Source of the DNA: Diphasiastrum complanatum
Taxonomy: Eukaryota > Streptophyta > Lycopodiopsida > Lycopodiales > Lycopodiaceae
DNA length: 64,000 nucleotides
Assembly: GCA_029204225.1 (NCBI GenBank)
Contig: CM055095.1
Span: forward strand, 27,392,958 to 27,456,957
Direction of reading: 5' to 3'
The notes below the pieces were generated by a model. It was not told the DNA's origin. It did no database searches and saw only the letters and a program-made list of their open reading frames with translations. The position numbers were made by a program, and so were the translations under genes. How positions within the stretch are numbered: the stretch's first letter is position 1; each line of letters opens with the position of its first letter. Below are positions 58,635-64,000 of the stretch, one piece after another.

Positions 58635-60310
58635 GTAAGTTTCCTACTACAATTCAATCCCATAACAGAGATGCAGTTGAGTTGGAGAGCTCAACAAATG
58701 GTATAGGATGGCTAATCATTGATGCAAAATAGAGATGTAAATTGCTACGTTTCTTCATGCTTGGTTCTTATAGAAAATAATTTAGAAGCTTGATCGTACA
58801 CAAATTGCAAGGAAGAAAACCACAAATGAATATGCTCAAGATCGTTTAGTAGAGGATTGGTGCTCTCATGTGCAAGATGGGGTATCACCACGAGGAACAA
58901 TTTTTCACCCACATGTAGATTTTTAAAGCAGGGGGCTTTGGATGAGCTTAAAATGCCATGGAGTAGATGATCTGCCTTTATCAGAGAACAGACCTATGAC
59001 TTCATTGTCTTATTTCAACCACGTTTCCACGGTTCCACTCTCATAAATCAAAAGATGAACACAAAGAAACAACAGAACATTCAAAACCAAGAAAAATTTC
59101 AAAAAAATCAGGCGAACAGTTAGAAAAGCCAGAGCAATTGAAGGCCAAGATGGAAAGCCATATGAAGTATATTTGTTCTTAATGGGAGACTTATAAAATT
59201 GAAATTTTTGAATAGACCGTCAATCAAATCGAGCAATTCATTCAATGAAACAAAATAAAATCCACTCTTGGAAGAATCAACTTCCAAGCATTTTAGGAAC
59301 TTGAGGAAAAAGTTTCGAATAATCCTCTTTTTGACGGTAGGAATGCTTTCAAAAAGGTTAGAGACATTTCAGAGTCCCTCTTATGCTAGACAAAGGGATG
59401 GGAACACTCTAGAAGAATGGCTGTACAAGTTCGATCACATGATGATGTGCTTTTCGGCTCCATCTAACAAAGCCCTTTGCCTCCGTTTTAGTTTGTGATA
59501 GATCTCCTCTCTTGTGATTATATTCCAATACTCGTCCATAAGGTTGTTTTGTGTCTTTAATTTTCAAACAGTTTAGTTGGGTCCATCCAACTTACTTGAT
59601 TGTGGCAACATTGATTCATTCAAGCTAGCCATACTTGCTCAAGAAATGTTGTGAATAGTTGCTCTAGCAAAAATCAGCTTGTGGGAATTGGCTACCAATC
59701 TAGGACTTTACGTAAGTTGCACTTGGGAAAAGCTTTACTAGAGACTTGAAAACGTCCTTTGATTTGGTGTTTGTGGCTGCCTCCAACTATGTTTCCAACT
59801 TCACCATGTATGGACCCAGGGTTTAACTGACTTGGGCATTTAGCCACTTTTTCAATAATCAACTTCAATCAACAATTGACACCTGACAAGTAGTGGTTGT
59901 CCTTGCTCTATCACTTGATGTTATTGCATTGAAACTTGGACCTCTGGATTGGAAGCTTGCTCTACCAAAGGAACCACTCTCTCTGGAACTTTCTTGAAAC
60001 CTTGTGCTACTAGCAAACAACTTAATTTTACTCGTGCTTTATTTTTTATGCTGATCGCAATGATATAGTTTTCTCCTCAATCTGGTTATTGGTTTGAGAG
60101 ATTTCCTTTCCTAGGGTTTGAATGGTTTTTCCTGAGTCTTCTAGAAGTTGCTTCTTGCACTAGAAGAATCTAAAGTAGGCACCCAACTTGTAGCATTGTA
60201 GTACACCAACCCTTTTTAATTGATGTAAAAAATCTTGCAAAGAAACTAGATTAACGCTATCTTGAAAGAATTTGAGAAGAACCAGGCTATGTACTTGTGA
60301 ACTAGGAAAC
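58635..60310. other. Probable intron of the GRAM gene; possible gag-like remnant
   Basis: No exon recognised. A plus-strand frame at 59268-59498 (ending EEWLYKFDHMMMCFSAPSNK) has a faint resemblance to retrotransposon gag but is too weak to assign. Confidence 0.35.
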
Positions 60311-60590
60311 ATGTCTCTTCAAGAGTATGATGATAGGTATTGTGAGACTTTGAGGCGGATATCTGAAGAGGTGCCTATGTTTCTTCAGGTTTTTCACTTT
60401 AGTGGAGGGCTTACATGAGAGTCTTAGGCCTTTTGTTATAAAGGAGCATAATCATAGCCTCCAAGGTTGGCTCACTATGAGGATGGCAATAAGGCCAAGG
60501 AGCCTGAAGCAACTACCTCAAGTGGTTTTCAACCTTGGCATAAAGGTAAGTTTAAGAAGGTCAATCCAATCAAGTGCAAGTTTCTAGTGG
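60311..60590 (+). pseudogene. Gypsy gag fragment
   Basis: Plus strand. MSLQEYDDRYCETLRRISEE, then VPMFLQ, a frame change, and VEGLHESLRPFVIKEHNHSL. This is the Ty3/Gypsy gag pattern 'SV.EY...F..L....PE......(F)..GL...L+..V'. It is short and frame-shifted. Confidence 0.75.
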
Positions 60591-60850
60591 CATGAATGTA
60601 AAGGTGGTGCTTCTAGATGTTGAAATATAATGCTTATTTTGCACCCCACTTGTGCTAATGCAGCATGTACTATTTGTGACCCCAAGATCCTTTTGGTCTT
60701 GAGGAGTTTCCTCGCTTCATTATGTTGGAATCCATCTTGAGTTCTCTCTTGCTTGTTGTGTCTACTCCTCCATAGCTTGTTTTCTGAAGCTTTCATGGTG
60801 TGCTTTCTATGTTATTAAGATACTCCATAGCTAGGCCTTGGATTTTGTCA

Positions 60851-60862
60851 TGGTATCAGAGC
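60851..60862 (+). other. Copia primer-binding site
   Basis: TGGTATCAGAGC about 400 bp upstream of a Copia gag start on the same strand. The LTR should end at 60850; its start was not found. Confidence 0.8.
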
Positions 60863-61260
60863 AGGTTATGTTGCCTGTGGTGTTGTGAAAGCCAGAACTT
60901 GTTTTGATCAGATTTCTACTATCCTTGGAGAGGAGCTTATCTTGGAATTGGACGCACTTTTTGTAGGAGCATCTGATCTCTCTTCTGTTTGCATGGTTGG
61001 AGTACTGTTGGCAAGGGGAGTACAATGATCCAAAAACTTTCTAATTTGGGAGGAAATTTTTTGGAGTTTTTTGGAGCAGCCTAAGCTTAAGGTGGGCAAT
61101 TTCTCTAGTGGAGAATCCAGTGCAAGTGCTGATTGGCTAGGACAGCCAATACAGGGGGATAGTTTCAAATCCAGAAGTTGAGGGTTATTGAGCAAGTGGC
61201 TGCATACCCTAGCTGGGTGCAAACCCTAGTTTACCTTCTGTGTATTACTTCTATTCAGTT

Positions 61261-61715
61261 ATGACTAATCTTTGAGAGAGTATACTGAGTGAAGCCAGTA
61301 GGCTTGATGGCACTAATTTTAGTGTTTGGAAATTCAAGATCAAGAACATTCTGGAAGATAAAGAATGTTGGAAGCTTGTGACAGGTGAGGAGCCTGTTCC
61401 AACTTCAAAACCTGAGCTCAAGGACTATATCAAGAGAGAGGAAAAGGCGCATAGAATCATCAACTTGTCTGTAAGGGATACTGTTATTCCTTTAATCAGG
61501 TAAGCCAAAGGGCCTACAGATGCATGGCACATTCTTTGTGCACTGTATGAAACACCAAATACAACTAGACTCCTTTACTTGAAGAACAAGCTGTATACCA
61601 TTAGGATGGAGGCAGGGGAGTCAGTCATTGACCATCTTACCAAGATTCAGGATCTTAGATACCATCTTTATGTACTTGGAGAGGCTATTGTTGACAAAGA
61701 CTTGGTGCCATAGAT
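61261..61715 (+). pseudogene. Copia gag N-terminal half
   Basis: Plus strand. Begins MTNL-stop-ESILSEASRLDGTNF, then SVWKFKIKNILEDKECWKLV and a UBN2-type gag core (AWHILCALYETPNTTRLLYL, KNKLYTIRMEAGESVIDHLT). It has two further stops and breaks off near 61715. The zinc knuckle, protease and everything downstream are missing, so only the 5' end of an element is present. Confidence 0.88.
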
Positions 61716-62780
61716 TTGTGCTAAAAGGGACTAATCTACCATTCTAAATAAATCAAAAAAATGTTTTAACATGTACATTATGTAATTGTTGTAATTACTA
61801 AAATGGCTAAGTCATAGGCCTATGGTGACCTTTGTAAATAGATTGTAATTAAACTGTAATTAGTTGACATTGGACCTCAGAGAGTCATGCCCATCTTTGG
61901 CATGGGGTATTGGGTCATTTTGGCTGGATTGACTTCCTAAAAAGTAAGAGAACTAACTAGTCAAGGTGACACGTGCGATATCCTCACTGGGACACTTGGT
62001 CCAGTGTAAGTGACACATGAGGGTTGACCAGTCAAACATGACACGGGTCGTATGCTCACCGGAACACTTGGTCCAATGCATGAGTGACACATGTTAGCCT
62101 AATCAACTATTTGTCAGGGTACTACCAAGTGGTAAGTGTCGACTGTGCATGGAGTTTGCCATTTGTCGACAGTAGGATGTGTCAGGTTTAAAGGGTGCTT
62201 GAGGATTGTGTATAAGTGACACTAGAGAGAGGCATTCCTCATCACATTCTATGTAGCAAAGGGGTGGAGATAAGGCAGCCAACTCCTTATGTTTTTGTGG
62301 ATTCAATATATGTACTTGCTTATAGAGGTGAATAAAGTTCGAAATTTGCTAGTGATTGTGCATTATTGAATACTTGTTTGTACTTGTTTGTTTGAGAGTT
62401 CAGAGAGAGTTTGACACACTTGTAGCTTTCTGTCCATGTAGGAAAATCAAGATGCATATTTCCAACATTGATCCAACAAATTTATATTGCAATAACAAGT
62501 TGATACAAAGTTTAGAACAAGACAACCAAACTCACAAGACAAATCGCATTTGTGGAAAAAAGTACAAGTGCAAGAGATACTACCAAATCATACCTTCCCC
62601 AAAACTAATTTAGATGAACTATATGAGACGCTGCTTTTCTCAAGCCACCATGCAACATGGTTCACCTACCTCCAATCTGGGGGTATCTATACCTCTCCCC
62701 TCACCTCTTACTAGAGTAAAATGGTGGCAAGTCCACTGATTTAGTTAGGGGCCTGAGTAGGTACTCTACAAACCTACCAT
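61716..62780. repeat. Gene-free, with an imperfect tandem duplication of about 75 bp
   Basis: At 61960-62100 two copies share '(g/c)acac(g/t)', 'tcctcac(t/c)gg', 'acacttggtccagtg' / 'acacttggtccaatg' and 'agtgacacatg'. The rest has no recognised feature. Confidence 0.6.
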
Positions 62781-62782
62781 TC

Positions 62783-63460
62783 AAGCGGTTCGTTGGTGAA
62801 CGAACCACGATTCGTCATTCGTCATTGAATTGATAGGGTCCGTTTTGAATCGGAAAGAATCAGACCCAAGAAAAAAAAAACGGTTCTTTGATTTTGAACG
62901 ATTCTTTGGTTGTGACATCAACGATTCTATGTCTTGGCTTTTCAATGTTCTAATTTGTATTCAAAAAACCAGTTTTTTGAGTTCGAACAATTCTTTGATT
63001 GTGACAACAACGATTCTTTGTCTTGGCTTTTCAATGTTTTGATTTGTATTCAAATATTTACCTAGTGTATTGTGTGATGGACGTTTGATGACGGATCATG
63101 AATAATCATAAATTACAATGTTAAGTGGAAGTTGGTGCATGCAATCTAGTTTGTGAGGTTTGAATTGTGTCCATTCAACATGGTCATGTGCACTTGTGAT
63201 TTTGCACTTGTAATATTGTTTCAGGCTTCAACTTTCTACCAGGAACAATGAACTTTGAAATATATGTTTTCAATAGCAATCTAACGTCTATAAGAATTCA
63301 GACACATTGTAGACATTATACATATCACATTAGATATTCATTAGTATTACATCTATAAAATGCCAAACATTTTTTGCCAATTCTTTTGGAAGGGACCCGG
63401 TTCAGAAACACGATTCATTCGATTTTGAAAAGGTCGATTCTGAACCGGGTGGAAACACTA
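62783..63460. repeat. Possible foldback-type repeat with internal tandem duplication
   Basis: The left end has an 8-bp perfect stem (GGTTCGTT-ggtg-AACGAACC, 62787-62806). The right end has a 13-bp perfect inverted repeat (ACCCGGTTCAGAA 63395-63407 / TTCTGAACCGGGT 63438-63450). In between, a unit of about 89 bp is duplicated (62886-62967 and 62975-63054) around 'tcttggcttttcaatgtt'. No coding sequence. Confidence 0.5.
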
Positions 63461-64000
63461 CATACAAGGCCTTTAAGCACAAAGTAGATAGGACTTTATT
63501 TTAGTATGATCATGTACATACCACGTTCTGTTGCAATTGCGTTCCGAAACAAGCATTTTGGACAATGGAACGGTGTTTGAAACATTTTTGAAAATTTTTT
63601 AAACAAAAGAAAAAACACAACTAAAAAACACTTCGTAAGCCATAAAGAAACATAATCTAAGCCTTAAATAAATTCACTAGCACTAAATACTAGTTAAAAC
63701 ACTAAATTTCAAAAACAACAAAAAATGAAGAAAGAAATAAAAAAACCAGCTATGTTCCGAGAAACCCTAATGGGATTTCCCGGAACAGTTTTTGGAACCC
63801 GATCCTGAATGGGATTCAGAATGCGGAGTGCAATTATGGTACATACATAATACCAATGATACATGGCACAAATAAATGATATGCTATATAAATCTTAGCC
63901 ATGGGGAGCATAATCTACAATTAGAATAGCCTGAAATAGATGTTCGACTTTTAACATGATGAATTTTTATGTTTAGAATGTTTGATGACATTGTGGATCC
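63461..64000. other. No gene seen
   Basis: AT-rich sequence; a small palindromic patch (gatcctgaatgggattcag) near 63801-63819. Confidence 0.4.

Overview
The window is nuclear DNA from a land plant. The evidence is a plant-type L-lectin receptor kinase, a plant-type centromere protein C (CENP-C) gene with many introns, the first exon of a plant GRAM/WBP2-like protein, and dense, decayed Ty1/Copia and Ty3/Gypsy retrotransposons. Long introns with a nested retroelement, and AT-rich gene-poor stretches carrying long (GA)n tracts, suggest a large genome such as a fern or gymnosperm. The sequence alone does not fix the lineage.

Layout. 0-10.7 kb is a graveyard of Copia fragments with a little Gypsy. 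The best preserved Copia (4.1-8.7 kb, minus strand) has its two LTRs in inverted orientation and has lost the reverse transcriptase catalytic core. 10.7-16.1 kb is AT-rich with no recognisable gene. 16.1-27.8 kb (minus strand) is the main discovery: an 11-exon CENP-C gene, assembled here by following splice signals and reading phase from an N-terminal first exon to the CENP-C motif and the conserved C-terminal tail (about 1,001 codons, in frame throughout). It carries tandem exon duplications, and a Copia fragment sits in its largest intron. 27.8-29.7 kb holds a GC-richer stretch and an 86-bp tRNA-derived SINE with a perfect 15-bp target duplication. 29.7-47.4 kb is a patchwork of broken Gypsy and Copia elements on both strands, with several primer-binding sites and paired LTR copies. 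49.0-51.1 kb (minus) is an intact intronless lectin receptor kinase. 51.1-58.4 kb is mostly gene-free, with GA microsatellites and a striking perfect 75-bp inverted repeat. 58.5 kb (plus) is the first exon of a GRAM/WBP2-like gene whose remaining exons were not found. 58.6-64 kb has Gypsy and Copia gag remnants and tandem or foldback repeats.

The three host genes are unrelated in function: kinetochore assembly (CENP-C), cell-surface perception (lectin receptor kinase), and a GRAM-domain protein of unclear role. CENP-C and the GRAM gene both have a (GA)n tract in the sense strand immediately 5' of the start codon. Most of the remaining sequence is explained by retrotransposons and their decay.
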